A stretch of DNA of 64,000 nt from PNON01 sp964387025 (GTDB lineage: Bacteria > Chloroflexota > Anaerolineae > Anaerolineales > Anaerolineaceae), in assembly GCA_964387025.1 (NCBI GenBank), contig CAYLUZ010000002.1, positions 124,001 through 188,000 of the forward strand. The letters run 5' to 3'. Each line of letters opens with the position of its first letter. The stretch's first letter is position 1. The notes beneath the pieces are model-generated. The model did not search any database. It was not told the DNA's origin and saw nothing but the letters and a program-made list of their open reading frames with translations. Made by a program: the position numbers and the translations under genes. Positions 43,451 to 52,860 of the stretch are shown in pieces.

Positions 43451-43929
43451 ACTGTCCTTTCCATTTCCGGGTAGACTTTCCAACCCATCTTTTCAAGTTC
43501 ACTGGAATTCATCGTTTCACCGGGCATATTGACAACGGTAATCTCACCTGTCACCAGGATATCACCAACTGGTCCGATGATTTCACCCGTTGCCTGTCCT
43601 ACCCTGCCATTGTCTTTGACCCGATGCCCGCAAAGCTTAAGTGGCGTATTTACAGGAACCGGTTTTTTGTACCGAATCTTTAATTCAGCAGTCACCATGA
43701 ACCGGGGAGGATCACCTTCCATAAATACGCGCCCCATGACTTCATCCAGCATCGAAGCGATGATGCCGCCATGTACAACCCCGGGATATCCCTGGTATTG
43801 TTCGAGGAGTGTATGGTGCGCCTCAACCTCTCCCGGGGCAATGGTGTAGAAATGCATGTGCAGACCGGAAGGGTTTTCCACTCCGCAGACAAAGCATTCA
43901 CGAGATGTAGCCTGTTTTGTTTTCGTCAT
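43447..43929 (-). CDS. PaaI-family hot-dog thioesterase
   Basis: A 160-residue hot-dog fold protein of the PaaI/YigI type, which hydrolyses acyl- or aroyl-CoA thioesters. The motif GYPGVVHGGIIASMLDEVMG near residues 46-65 is the family signature, with the HGG turn and catalytic Asp/Glu. The N-terminus has CFVCGVENPSGLHM, a CxxC of unknown purpose seen in some members. It lies between the F420/LLM genes and hydroxylase 2, so it may act on a CoA product of heterocycle or aromatic breakdown, but no substrate is evident. Confidence 0.85.
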   Translation of the reverse strand: MTKTKQATSRECFVCGVENPSGLHMHFYTIAPGEVEAHHTLLEQYQGYPGVVHGGIIASMLDEVMGRVFMEGDPPRFMVTAELKIRYKKPVPVNTPLKLCGHRVKDNGRVGQATGEIIGPVGDILVTGEITVVNMPGETMNSSELEKMGWKVYPEMERTV

Positions 43930-43933
43930 TCAA

Positions 43934-44944
43934 TTAATTCTGTGCAAAAGTATCGATCAGAAGTTTGACATCGCCGCCTACCGGATACAATATCGGGCAG
44001 GTGCAGCCATTGTTCACATATTCATGGACTTTGGCTCGTGCTTCATCGGGTGTACCAGAAGCAGTGATCCGTAGGATTAACTCCTCTGGAACAAGGTGCT
44101 TGGCTTTCATAATTTGTTCATGAGTAGCCGGCCAACCCATAATGGATTGGATTTCTGCAACTACGTCCATTGAAACGCCTGATGCCTTGGCAATGTGCGG
44201 TTGCTGCGCCAGGTACTGGGTTAATAATTCGCGGGTCGTATCAATTGCTTTATCGTGATCCAGATCCACAGAACATACGACCAGTTGTGGGCGGTCAATA
44301 TCGTCCAGCTTCCGGCCAGCTTTTTTTGCTCCTGCAGTCAGCAGATCCAATGCTTTGTAGTTGTATTCGGGTGGAACACAATAATTCAGCACTGCCCCAT
44401 CCGCAATCTCTCCTGTCATTTCCATCATCTGATCGCCGGTAGCGCCGATCATGATCGGAACATTACGGGGTTCACGTCGGCCATGAACAACATCCAGTTC
44501 AATTCCATCGACATGCACAAATTCACCATGGAAAGTGACGCGTTCCATATTAAGTAAGCGTTTCATGATCAATACGGTTTCTTTCATCGCTGTAAGCGGC
44601 TTGGTGCGGTTGATGCCAACGTTTTTTGCTAGCGGGTCCCACCAGGCACCTATTCCGCAAATAATCCTGTTCGGTGCAAGGTCATCCAATGTAAGGAACG
44701 TCGCTGCCAGCAATCCAATGTTTCTGGTCCAGTTATTAATAACACCTGATCCTACCTTTAATCTATCTGTAACCGCTGCGTATGCTGCCATGGGTACAAT
44801 GGCATCCCGCACCAACCGGCTTTCCGCCTGCCAGACTGCTTCAAATCCACGCTTCTCAGCGTACTTTACATATTCCAGACCATCACGAAGGTCATGAGAG
44901 TCTTGAAGATAAAGCGCCATTCTCTGTTTCATAATTTCCTCCAT
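43934..44944 (-). CDS. LLM-class (luciferase-like) F420- or flavin-dependent oxidoreductase
   Basis: A 336-residue TIM-barrel of the luciferase-like monooxygenase superfamily, near the methylenetetrahydromethanopterin reductase (Mer) branch. AEKRGFEAVWQAESRLVRD (about 28-46), LKVGSGVINNWTRN with its non-prolyl bulge-like GVIN segment, and PIMIGATGDQMMEM near 170 are typical. Its start overlaps the stop of cofC and it directly follows the F420 synthesis genes, which makes F420 the more likely cofactor than FMN. Substrate unknown; Mer itself is not established. Confidence 0.85.
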   Translation of the reverse strand: MEEIMKQRMALYLQDSHDLRDGLEYVKYAEKRGFEAVWQAESRLVRDAIVPMAAYAAVTDRLKVGSGVINNWTRNIGLLAATFLTLDDLAPNRIICGIGAWWDPLAKNVGINRTKPLTAMKETVLIMKRLLNMERVTFHGEFVHVDGIELDVVHGRREPRNVPIMIGATGDQMMEMTGEIADGAVLNYCVPPEYNYKALDLLTAGAKKAGRKLDDIDRPQLVVCSVDLDHDKAIDTTRELLTQYLAQQPHIAKASGVSMDVVAEIQSIMGWPATHEQIMKAKHLVPEELILRITASGTPDEARAKVHEYVNNGCTCPILYPVGGDVKLLIDTFAQN

Positions 44945-45582
44945 TAATGAATTGAATTGCTGGTGATTTTCAGACCTGGAATATCCTTTTCGAGACTCCG
45001 GAGGATTTCGAGGTCTTCTGGTAAGTCTAGATCTAATTCAAGGGAAGGGATGGAGCAAATTTCCAACCTTGCTCCGGCTTTTCTTGCTTTTTCACAATGC
45101 TTTTGGAACGATCCTGGTCCGAAGGAATACTCAAATAAACCGGATGGGCTGAGAAGCAAGGCATTCGTTCCCGAATGGTGCCTGTCCGGGGCGATGACCA
45201 CCACCGGAGGATTTATTGCCAGGGCAATCAGTGCCTCAATGTCGGATGGCTGCATTAGAGGTAGATCGGCAGGTAAAATGAGCACACCGCGTGGGGCATA
45301 TACCTGAGCGATTACCGTCGCCCTACGCAAAGCTGTATTCAACAGCGGAGCACCATCTTCCTGTACTGTCTTGGCTCCCATTTCCCGCGCAATGGTAAGA
45401 ACCGCATGGTCGCGGCTTACTACCAGGGTGTTGCTGATTTCATTAACTTGATTTAATACATCAAGGGTGTGACCCAGGAGTGTGATGTTCAACTCTGATC
45501 GTTCGTCGTCTGTCAACACCCCGGAAAGCCTTGATTTACCGTGGCGTAATGGTTTCACTGGTACGATTGCCCACATACTCAT
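44944..45582 (-). CDS. cofC: 2-phospho-L-lactate (or PEP) guanylyltransferase
   Basis: A 212-residue nucleotidyltransferase for coenzyme F420. It opens WAIVPVKPLRHGKSRLSGVL, the CofC nucleotide loop, with LILPADLPLM near 102 and APDRHHSGTNALLLSP near 135. It activates 2-phospholactate or phosphoenolpyruvate with GTP, releasing pyrophosphate, to make the substrate of CofD. It is four bases downstream of cofD and overlaps the LLM gene. The choice between phospholactate and PEP cannot be read from sequence. Confidence 0.93.
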   Translation of the reverse strand: MSMWAIVPVKPLRHGKSRLSGVLTDDERSELNITLLGHTLDVLNQVNEISNTLVVSRDHAVLTIAREMGAKTVQEDGAPLLNTALRRATVIAQVYAPRGVLILPADLPLMQPSDIEALIALAINPPVVVIAPDRHHSGTNALLLSPSGLFEYSFGPGSFQKHCEKARKAGARLEICSIPSLELDLDLPEDLEILRSLEKDIPGLKITSNSIH

Positions 45583-45585
45583 GAA

Positions 45586-46539
45586 TTATTTCTCCTCCTT
45601 TAGCATTTGTCGGCCCAACGACAGTACATCTTCCGCTAACCGTACCCTGTCTGTGGTGGAGAGCATCATCGTCTCTACTGCTTTACAAATTATACCCCAG
45701 CGCTCGATCTCATGATTCAATTGCATGTCCAAAATATCCAACATGTAGCCATTCAATATGGATTCTGCATGGTAGAACTTTGCCGCAAAATCTGCTGATG
45801 CATCCTTGCCATCCAATTCCTTGATCATTTTAGCAAGCGGTCCTTTCACAGCCTGCCCGCGGATGATCGGGCTGACTGCCAGGACTTGCGTCTCCAATAA
45901 CAACTGCTGCACTCCAACAAGTTTGAGGATCGGATCGATGCTGACGTATGGATTTGAAGGACAGATCACAACCAGATCGGATGCCATGATCGATTCCAAC
46001 ACACCCGGTGCAGGTTTGGCTTGCTTGATGCCTTCGAATTCGATTTTTATGACTATTGGTTCCCAATGATATTTGACAAAATATTCCTGGAAATCCAATT
46101 TCCGCCCGGTGGTATCATAAATCTTGGTAGATACCTTGTCATCTGTCATCGGGATGACAGTGTGCAGAATACCCCATTTTTCACAAAATAAACGGGTAAT
46201 TTCACTTAAAGGTAGTCCGTTTTCCAAAAGCCTGGATCTTTCAATATGCGTCGCCAGATCTTTATCCCCTAGGTTGAACCAGGCAGGAGCACCCAGTTTT
46301 TTTAATTGATTTAATGTATTCCAGGATTCATCTTTTAACCCCCAACCTGTGACCTGGTTGGCAACACCCGCCAGGGTATAACAAACCGTATCCAGATCTG
46401 GTGAAATTGCCAGACCGCTGAACCGAAAATCGTCCCCGGTGTTGACAATGATGGTCAAATCGGCCGGTTCAAGGATCCTTGCCAATCCCTCCACCAGTTT
46501 TGCTCCACCAACACCGCCAGCGAGTGCAACTACCTTCAA
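45586..46539 (-). CDS. cofD: 2-phospho-L-lactate transferase
   Basis: A 317-residue CofD of normal length. The N-terminus MKVVALAGGVGGAKLVEGLA and the NTGDDFRFSGLAISPDLDT segment near 35-55 are diagnostic. It joins the activated phospholactate (or enolpyruvyl) group to Fo, giving F420-0. The Fo synthase genes (cofG/cofH) are not in this window and must be elsewhere. It lies nine bases after cofE in the compact npdG-cofE-cofD-cofC block. Confidence 0.95.
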   Translation of the reverse strand: MKVVALAGGVGGAKLVEGLARILEPADLTIIVNTGDDFRFSGLAISPDLDTVCYTLAGVANQVTGWGLKDESWNTLNQLKKLGAPAWFNLGDKDLATHIERSRLLENGLPLSEITRLFCEKWGILHTVIPMTDDKVSTKIYDTTGRKLDFQEYFVKYHWEPIVIKIEFEGIKQAKPAPGVLESIMASDLVVICPSNPYVSIDPILKLVGVQQLLLETQVLAVSPIIRGQAVKGPLAKMIKELDGKDASADFAAKFYHAESILNGYMLDILDMQLNHEIERWGIICKAVETMMLSTTDRVRLAEDVLSLGRQMLKEEK

Positions 46540-46548
46540 TTTCTCATC

Positions 46549-47316
46549 CTATCGAAACAGGTCCAGATCTTTGGGTCGAATAAGCTCAGATATACCAGAA
46601 TCTCTTAGCGGGTAAGGAAATCCCCTCACGTGCACTGCCGGAATTCCTTCACTGGCCTGTCCCATCACCAGCGAGGCTGCAGCAGCCAACTCGTCCGCTG
46701 CACCTACCTGTGTGATCTTCAATCGGAAACCGAACAGGTCCTCTTTTCCGCGAAGGTCCACCAGCCCGGGAACACCACTCATCCCGATGGCCGTGCCGAT
46801 TGTTCCAGACCTCCACGCCCTTCCATGAGAATCGATGATCAATATGCCAATTTCCAAGCCGGTAGCCTTTCTAAAGAAATCCCGCAATTTCTCTGCAGAA
46901 AGGTCTGGGTCAACAGGCAATAAAAGCACCCAATCATCTGCATTTCCCCATGTTCCCTCCACATTGGAATGATCGATGCCCGCATTGGCGCACACAAAGC
47001 CCAGTTTATGTTCCACGATGATCGTACCAGGCCGTTTACGCATCACTCTCTTACTCTCCTGCAGAACGAGTTCCACGAAACGAGGATCTTTTTCTGAAGC
47101 TTCTGCAAGGTTGATTGCCCGTTTGCCGGGATTGACTGTAGTCAGGTTGACCAGCCTGTTTTCACATTTGGAAACGATCTTCTGCGCCACAACCAGAATA
47201 TCGCCGTTTTTTAATGATATATGGTTCTCGGTCAGGTTGGTTAATAGTATTTGACCCAGTGGATCGCCGGGTTTGATCAACGGAATTTTTTGCAGTGGTG
47301 TAAGGGTTAATGCCAT
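46549..47316 (-). CDS. cofE: Coenzyme F420-0:L-glutamate ligase
   Basis: A 255-residue ligase that adds gamma-linked glutamates to F420-0 using GTP. IKPGDPLGQILL near 15, GDILVVAQKIVSKCE near 38-52, CANAGIDHSNVEGTWGN near 109 and DSHGRAWRSGTIGTAIG near 160 are the CofE metal- and nucleotide-binding segments. It is the short archaeal-type protein, lacking the C-terminal flavin domain fused in actinobacterial FbiB. The start is 35 bases after npdG. Confidence 0.94.
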   Translation of the reverse strand: MALTLTPLQKIPLIKPGDPLGQILLTNLTENHISLKNGDILVVAQKIVSKCENRLVNLTTVNPGKRAINLAEASEKDPRFVELVLQESKRVMRKRPGTIIVEHKLGFVCANAGIDHSNVEGTWGNADDWVLLLPVDPDLSAEKLRDFFRKATGLEIGILIIDSHGRAWRSGTIGTAIGMSGVPGLVDLRGKEDLFGFRLKITQVGAADELAAAASLVMGQASEGIPAVHVRGFPYPLRDSGISELIRPKDLDLFR

Positions 47317-47351
47317 TCAATACTCTTCCTGTGACTATTTTTTGTGTTGGA

Positions 47352-48050
47352 TCATTTTCCGGGAACTCCAGTGATCTTGATTCCAGCGGATTGTACGCTA
47401 AACTGTTTGTTGATGCCGATCAATACAGATGTCAGCCCTTCCTGCACGACTGAATTCTCCAATGGACCCGCATCCCAGCCGACCATGCCGGCTTCTTCAA
47501 CCAGCTTCACCACAATCCCCCGCGCCTCTTTATCAGTGCCTGTTATCAGAACATCGCAGGTGATCTCTTCATCATTGAGCAGGTGTTCATAGGATATGTT
47601 CTGGAAAGCTGAGACGATCCGCACTTCTTCGCCTAACACCTGTCTCGCTTCGAGGGCCGCGGAACCGGCGGGCGGCATTTGTACTTTGGTTACCTTGGGT
47701 GGGACCAGGGGCACGGAAACATCGATCAGGATCTTTCCTTTCAATTCCTCTTTCAGCCCTTCAAGCGTAGGAATATGGGCAGCAAATGGAACGGTGATCA
47801 CTACCAGGTCAGCCAGCCTGGCTGCGTCCTGGTTGACCATACCTTCTACTTTGACCCCGCCTTTGATCAACTGGTTGAGGTCATCCGCAGCAGAGAGGGC
47901 TTTCTCCAGCACCCGGGAACCGATGATCATCCTGTATCCGGCTTTTGCCCACCGGTAAGCCAGGCCTTTGCCTTCCTTGCCTGTGCCACCGGCAATGGCA
48001 ATGGTATGTATGATTGTGGTTGCTTCATCAGTCATTACTTTATCCCTCAC
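47352..48050 (-). CDS. npdG: NADPH-dependent F420 reductase
   Basis: A 232-residue Rossmann-fold enzyme that moves hydride between NADPH and F420. The N-terminal IAIAGGTGKEGKGLAYRWA and GYRMIIGSR near 45 fit the NADP-binding region of the Npd/Fno family. It is first in the F420 block, eight bases after ssnA. Presence of a reductase next to synthesis genes indicates that reduced F420 is used, probably by the LLM enzyme encoded in the same run. Confidence 0.92.
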   Translation of the reverse strand: MRDKVMTDEATTIIHTIAIAGGTGKEGKGLAYRWAKAGYRMIIGSRVLEKALSAADDLNQLIKGGVKVEGMVNQDAARLADLVVITVPFAAHIPTLEGLKEELKGKILIDVSVPLVPPKVTKVQMPPAGSAALEARQVLGEEVRIVSAFQNISYEHLLNDEEITCDVLITGTDKEARGIVVKLVEEAGMVGWDAGPLENSVVQEGLTSVLIGINKQFSVQSAGIKITGVPGK

Positions 48051-48058
48051 TCAATAAA

Positions 48059-49402
48059 TTAATTAAACCGTTTTTGATAACGTTCCCAGGTTTTATGGGA
48101 TAGCTCCCGCCCTCTGGCGGCGATTTCCTTTTCATCCGCCACAAGCACCACCCTATCCTTCATCAAAACTTTTCCAGCAGCGATGGTAGTGGTCACATCT
48201 GCGTTGCTAAAGCCAAAAATGATGTGCCAGGGCAGGTTGCCTGCTGTCATCTCGGTGTATGGATGGTAATCGACGATCATCAGATCTGCATATGCCCCGG
48301 GTGCCAGTACCCCGATGGGTGCTTTGGGGAAGAAGGTATTCGCTAGCCGGGCATTATTAGCCACAGCCAGTTTGACCACATCGTACCCGCCCATTCGCCG
48401 GGGATCGCGGTTCCAGAGTTTATGCGCCAGGTAGGCTGTCTTCCATTCATCCCACATGGCATTAGAGAAGCCGTCATTCCCCAGGCAGACGTTCACACCG
48501 GCCCGCAGGAAGGCTTCGATATTCCCCAATCCAACCCCGTTGTTCATGTTCGAACGCGGCTGGTGTGTGACCCAAGTTTTCGTCCGTGCCAGAATTTCCA
48601 CTTCTTTGGCATCAATATGCACCGCATGCACCGCAATGCTCTTCGGACCTAATATGCCGAATTTTTCAAGGCGGTCCACTACTCGTGTACCAGATTTTGC
48701 CACACTATCGTATTCGTCCACCTCATGTTCTGCCACGTGGATGTGGAAGCCTGTTTCATCGCCCACCGCTTTGCGGCAGTTCGCCAAGGTTTCATCCGAA
48801 ACTGTCAGGCTGGCATGGATACCAAAGGATGCAGCCAGCAGGTCATTGGGTGTTTTCTTAAGCCGGTTGATAAAGCGCTTATTCTCACCAATACCTTGAT
48901 GAGACCGTTCCATCCCATCCCGGTCGGTCACTTCATAGCAGCATGAGACCCTCACACCCATCTCCACCGCCGCTTTGGCGATTTCATCCAGCGACCCTTC
49001 GATCGCACATGGTGAGGCGTGATGGTCGATCAGAGTGGTTGTCCCATGTTTGATCGCATCCAGCAGGCAAACCTGCGTGGAGTTGTAAACATCCTCTGCC
49101 ACCAGTGATTTGTCGAGCGGCCACCACAATTTTTCCAGGATCTCGGGGAAATCTTTTGCCGGAGAACCAGGAATGGCCATACCACGCGCGTATGCCCCAT
49201 AAAAATGGGTGTGGGCACAGATATTCCCCGGCATCACGTACTGCCCTTTAGCGTCCAGCCGTTCCTCTTTTGGATGCTTCTCGACCAGGGTCTTGGTTGG
49301 ACCCATCTCAACGATGCGGTCTTTCTGGATCAATAATCCCCAGTTCTCAAGGATCCGGTTGGGCTCTTCCCATGTGATCAAATTTCCATTCGTGATCAGC
49401 AT
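48059..49402 (-). CDS. ssnA: SsnA-type aminohydrolase of the selenium-molybdenum hydroxylase system
   Basis: A 447-residue amidohydrolase-superfamily protein. AHTHFYGAYARGM (metal HxH), LIDHHASPCAIEGSL near 125, HIHVAEHEVDEYD near 215, HAVHIDAKEVE and LGNDGFSNAMWDE near 315 line up with SsnA, including the LWWPLDK and ARSNMNN-like QPRSNMNN segments. SsnA is found with YgfK, XdhD and YqeB/YqeC in purine-using bacteria; it probably removes an amino group from a purine-like ring. Guanine deaminase or an 8-oxoguanine-type deaminase is an alternative. It is followed closely by npdG. Confidence 0.88.
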   Translation of the reverse strand: MLITNGNLITWEEPNRILENWGLLIQKDRIVEMGPTKTLVEKHPKEERLDAKGQYVMPGNICAHTHFYGAYARGMAIPGSPAKDFPEILEKLWWPLDKSLVAEDVYNSTQVCLLDAIKHGTTTLIDHHASPCAIEGSLDEIAKAAVEMGVRVSCCYEVTDRDGMERSHQGIGENKRFINRLKKTPNDLLAASFGIHASLTVSDETLANCRKAVGDETGFHIHVAEHEVDEYDSVAKSGTRVVDRLEKFGILGPKSIAVHAVHIDAKEVEILARTKTWVTHQPRSNMNNGVGLGNIEAFLRAGVNVCLGNDGFSNAMWDEWKTAYLAHKLWNRDPRRMGGYDVVKLAVANNARLANTFFPKAPIGVLAPGAYADLMIVDYHPYTEMTAGNLPWHIIFGFSNADVTTTIAAGKVLMKDRVVLVADEKEIAARGRELSHKTWERYQKRFN

Positions 49403-49418
49403 ATTCTATTCCTCCTTC

Positions 49419-50051
49419 TCAATCAAAAACCGCAGGTAATGAAGGATCGCAAAAATGCCTGTATGCTTCAATTATATAATTTTCCTTTGTGCGATTGGTG
49501 GAAAGCTGCGGCAGATTTTCCAGCGGATAATACTTCACTTCCGGTGTTTCATGGCTGATCCGCAGATCCCCGCTTAAATAATCGCACAGGAAAAGCAGTT
49601 TGTAAGAGTGGAATACTTCGATCGGTTCGCGGTTGCGGTTGGCTTCATATACTCCCACAATCTTGCGGGCTGCCACGGTAAGCCCGGTTTCTTCCAATAC
49701 TTCCCGCTCCACCATATGGGATGGGGCTTCGTTCACATCCGCCCATCCTCCAGGGAGTGACCATAATCCGTCCGTGACTTCTCTGACCAGCAGCACCTGT
49801 CCATTCATAAAGACCGCACCGCGCACATCCAGTTTTGGGGTGACATATCCGGCCTGTGCACCCAGGGCTACCTTGACATCCTCTTCCGGGATATCTGAAT
49901 GGCTGTTGATCATTTCAGCAGCCATATCGACCAACCGCTGGTATCGCAGGCGGTCAAATTCGTTCACCGAGTAAAGCAAACCGACTCCTCCAATAGCATG
50001 GAGCTCTCTTGCCCAGCGCAGCCAGTTTGGAAGATCCTTTTCTTCGTCCAT
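49419..50051 (-). CDS. NUDIX hydrolase with N-terminal helical domain
   Basis: A 210-residue NUDIX protein. The first 65 residues (LPNWLRWARELHAIGGVGLL) form the helical extension seen in some ADP-ribose or nucleoside-diphosphate hydrolases, and the perfect NUDIX box GWADVNEAPSHMVEREVLEE starts near residue 110. It would cleave a nucleoside diphosphate linked to another group. The ATG at 50051, five bases after the hydroxylase 1 stop, is preferred over an upstream ATG that lies inside that gene. Substrate unknown; dinucleotide cofactor or ADP-ribose turnover would fit the neighbours. Confidence 0.87.
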   Translation of the reverse strand: MDEEKDLPNWLRWARELHAIGGVGLLYSVNEFDRLRYQRLVDMAAEMINSHSDIPEEDVKVALGAQAGYVTPKLDVRGAVFMNGQVLLVREVTDGLWSLPGGWADVNEAPSHMVEREVLEETGLTVAARKIVGVYEANRNREPIEVFHSYKLLFLCDYLSGDLRISHETPEVKYYPLENLPQLSTNRTKENYIIEAYRHFCDPSLPAVFD

Positions 50052-50055
50052 AGAA

Positions 50056-52860
50056 TTAAACTGGTGCGAACTTTTCCTGGTGAATGTGCCTGGCAACCAA
50101 TTCCTGGTCAACCGGCAGCCTGTCCACCCGATAACCGGTGGCATTGTAGATGGCATTGGTAATGGCCGGCGTTGTCGGGATACTGACGATCTCGCCTACA
50201 CCCTTTCCTCCGAATGGTCCGGTGGACACCTTGTGTTCCACAATGAAAGAAATCACCTCAGGTGTATGCACGATGGATGGAATACGGTAGCGGGCCATCC
50301 GGTCGGTGATTACTTTCCCTTCTTTGGTAAGGAAAGCTTCTGTCAGTGCGTTGCCGATCCCCATCACAGCCCCGCCTTCCACCTGGACTGCCAGTCCCAG
50401 CGGGTTGATGGCAGCGCCTACATCGTTGGCAGCAATGATCGTCAGTACCTTCACCTCACCGGTGTTGCTGTCCACTTCCACCTCAACGGCCTGCGCCGCA
50501 AAGGAGAAGGCAAAATGCATGTCACCGCCTTGACCTAGCGGCTTGGTGGCTGGTGCAGTGTAGATATAACGAACCTTGGGTTCACGATGGATGCTTTTAA
50601 ATTCCTGGTAAACTTCCGCGAAGGTCATGTTTCGTCCGCAGACAGTAACCTGCCCGCCGGCGATCTCGATTTGGTCCGGGGCACAATCGTTCTTCTCAGC
50701 CAGTACCCCGCGCACCGCTTCCTTGAAAGCTTTGGCAGCGTACAAACCGGCATTCCCGGTGACAAATGTCTGCCGTGAGGCTGTGGTCGGTCCGCCATCC
50801 GGGGTCAGGTCAGTATCCGATAGTAATACATTCACCTTCTCCGCCGGGAGTTCCAACTCTTCTGCGACGATCAGCCGCAGCACTGTACATAAGCCCTGCC
50901 CCAGTTCCGCCGAAGAGGTGCGCACTTCCACCGAGCCGTCTGCGTAGAGTTCCACATCCGCACCTGATTCATCCGGAGCACCCCCCCCCAGACCGGTATT
51001 CTTGAACGCAGCAGAGAAACCCCAGGCTCTGATCTTCGTTGGGTCATCCGGGGAGATATGCGGTTCGAACGGATTTCCGTCCACCCGTTTATGCAGTTCG
51101 GTCTCCACTTTATCAATACATTCCAACAAGCCCACGCTGTCCCGCAGCACCTGTCCGGTACCGGTGGTACTGCCTACACGCAGGGCATTCAATTTTCTCA
51201 ATTCGATCCGGTCCATGCCTAGCTTTTCAGCCAGCATGTCCATGGTGCTCTCAACAGCAAATGCCGATTGCGTCACGCCGAATCCGCGGAATGCACCTGC
51301 CGGTGGATTATTGGTGTACATCGCGTAGCAATCTGCCTTGGCATGGTCCGATTCATATGGTCCGATCGAATGTGTGGTCGCCCGGGTCATCACCTTTTCA
51401 CCCAGCGAGGCATACGCTCCGGTATCGCCGTACAGTTCGGTCTCGACTGCCACCAATCGGCCGTCATTCTTTGCGCCGATCTTGACTTTGATCTGGGTGG
51501 CATGCCGTTTGGGATGCACCAGCAGGCTCTCGTGCCGGTCGTATAGGACTTTCACCGGGTGTTGGGTTCGCTCTGCCAGCAGCGCCGCGTGGATCTGCCC
51601 CATGATGTCTTCCTTGCCGCCAAATCCGCCTCCGATCAGCATGCCGATGATATGCACCCTCTCTTCCGGCCAGCCCAGCGCATTCGCCACTTGCTTGCGG
51701 TCGGAATATGGGATCTGCGAGCCGACATAGATCTCCATACGGCCATCTTTATTCACCTGTGCAATGCTGCACTCAGGTTCGATGAACGCGTGGTCAGTGC
51801 TGGCGGTATGGTAAGTGTGCTCAACAATCACATCCGCATTTGCAAAGCCGGTTTCCACGTTGCCCTTGCGCAGTTTGATGTGTTTCAACAGGTTGCCGGT
51901 TTCGTGCAACTGCACTGCCCCAGGTTCGCGGGCTTTTACCGGATCATCGATCACGTGCTGTTCGTCATAAACCACTTCGATCAGCTTCAAGGCAGCATCC
52001 GCAATGTCTTTGGTATCGGCAGCCACGATTGCCACCGCATCCCCGACATAGCGCACCCTTTCGCCCACCCCCACCAGGATCGGCCAGTCGTTCACCACCA
52101 GGCCGTGGTTTTTGGCATGTTTCAGGTCTGCGGCTGTCATCACCGCCCGAACTCCGGGCAAATTCACTGCCCGGGAAGTATCAATGCTTTTCACAAAGGC
52201 ATGCGGTACATAGGTGCGTTTGGTGCGCCCCACCAGCATGCCTTCGAAAACCAGGTCATCGCTGAATTTGGCTTCCCCCGTCACCTTGATAATAGCTTCA
52301 GGCCGGTTGGCATTGCGTCCCACCACCCGTTTGGCATGGATGCTCTCCGCAATCTCGCGTGGATGGATGCCGCCTTCTCCGCGCATGACTGCCCCGGCTT
52401 CAGTGACCGCCTCCGAAATGGCTGAATATCCTGCACAGCGGCACAACGTATCTTTAAGCGCCCACTTGATATCCTCTTTAGATGGATCAGGGTTCGCTAG
52501 CAATAACCCGTAAGATGTCATGATCTGCCCGGGGATGCAGAAACCGCATTGCACCGCTCCCTTGGCAATGAAGGTTTCCTGCAGGGGATGCAGATGCCCC
52601 TGCTTCTTCTCAGCTTCCGGTGCTTTCTCCGCCAGTCCTTCAATGGTCAGCACTTCGTGCCCGCTGGCTTTCACCGCCGGATAGGAGCATGATAGCACCG
52701 GGCTGCCATCCAGCAGCACTGTGCAGGCTCCGCATTCCGCTTCGCCGCACCCGATCTTTGTCCCCGTTAAACCCAGGCGGTAGCGCAGTAGGTCTGCCAG
52801 CATCTCGCCCGGAAGCTCTTCCAAAGTATGGTCCAACCCATTTACTTTAATCTGTATCAT
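50056..52860 (-). CDS. Molybdenum hydroxylase 1, fused 2Fe-2S and molybdopterin-binding subunit
   Basis: A 934-residue fusion like hydroxylase 2 but clearly diverged and GC-richer. The ferredoxin part (1-165) has GCGEAECGACTVLLDG, CGFCIPGQ and LCRCAGYS. The Mo domain begins near 180 (VGRNANRPEAIIKVTGEAKF) with GGGFGGKEDIMGQ, RGFGVTQSAFAVE, LGQGLCTVLR and catalytic GGKGVGEIV near 900. It resembles the XdhD-type purine hydroxylases linked to SsnA and YqeB. It overlaps the FAD subunit gene by four bases. An eight-G run on the coding strand (50981-50988) encodes GGG-A and is a slippage-prone spot. Confidence 0.92.
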   Translation of the reverse strand: MIQIKVNGLDHTLEELPGEMLADLLRYRLGLTGTKIGCGEAECGACTVLLDGSPVLSCSYPAVKASGHEVLTIEGLAEKAPEAEKKQGHLHPLQETFIAKGAVQCGFCIPGQIMTSYGLLLANPDPSKEDIKWALKDTLCRCAGYSAISEAVTEAGAVMRGEGGIHPREIAESIHAKRVVGRNANRPEAIIKVTGEAKFSDDLVFEGMLVGRTKRTYVPHAFVKSIDTSRAVNLPGVRAVMTAADLKHAKNHGLVVNDWPILVGVGERVRYVGDAVAIVAADTKDIADAALKLIEVVYDEQHVIDDPVKAREPGAVQLHETGNLLKHIKLRKGNVETGFANADVIVEHTYHTASTDHAFIEPECSIAQVNKDGRMEIYVGSQIPYSDRKQVANALGWPEERVHIIGMLIGGGFGGKEDIMGQIHAALLAERTQHPVKVLYDRHESLLVHPKRHATQIKVKIGAKNDGRLVAVETELYGDTGAYASLGEKVMTRATTHSIGPYESDHAKADCYAMYTNNPPAGAFRGFGVTQSAFAVESTMDMLAEKLGMDRIELRKLNALRVGSTTGTGQVLRDSVGLLECIDKVETELHKRVDGNPFEPHISPDDPTKIRAWGFSAAFKNTGLGGGAPDESGADVELYADGSVEVRTSSAELGQGLCTVLRLIVAEELELPAEKVNVLLSDTDLTPDGGPTTASRQTFVTGNAGLYAAKAFKEAVRGVLAEKNDCAPDQIEIAGGQVTVCGRNMTFAEVYQEFKSIHREPKVRYIYTAPATKPLGQGGDMHFAFSFAAQAVEVEVDSNTGEVKVLTIIAANDVGAAINPLGLAVQVEGGAVMGIGNALTEAFLTKEGKVITDRMARYRIPSIVHTPEVISFIVEHKVSTGPFGGKGVGEIVSIPTTPAITNAIYNATGYRVDRLPVDQELVARHIHQEKFAPV

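Noticed and set aside
43451..43483. Earlier ATG for the hydroxylase 2 FAD subunit
   Set aside because: Lies within the thioesterase gene; the ATGA overlap start at 43450 fits the family N-terminus.
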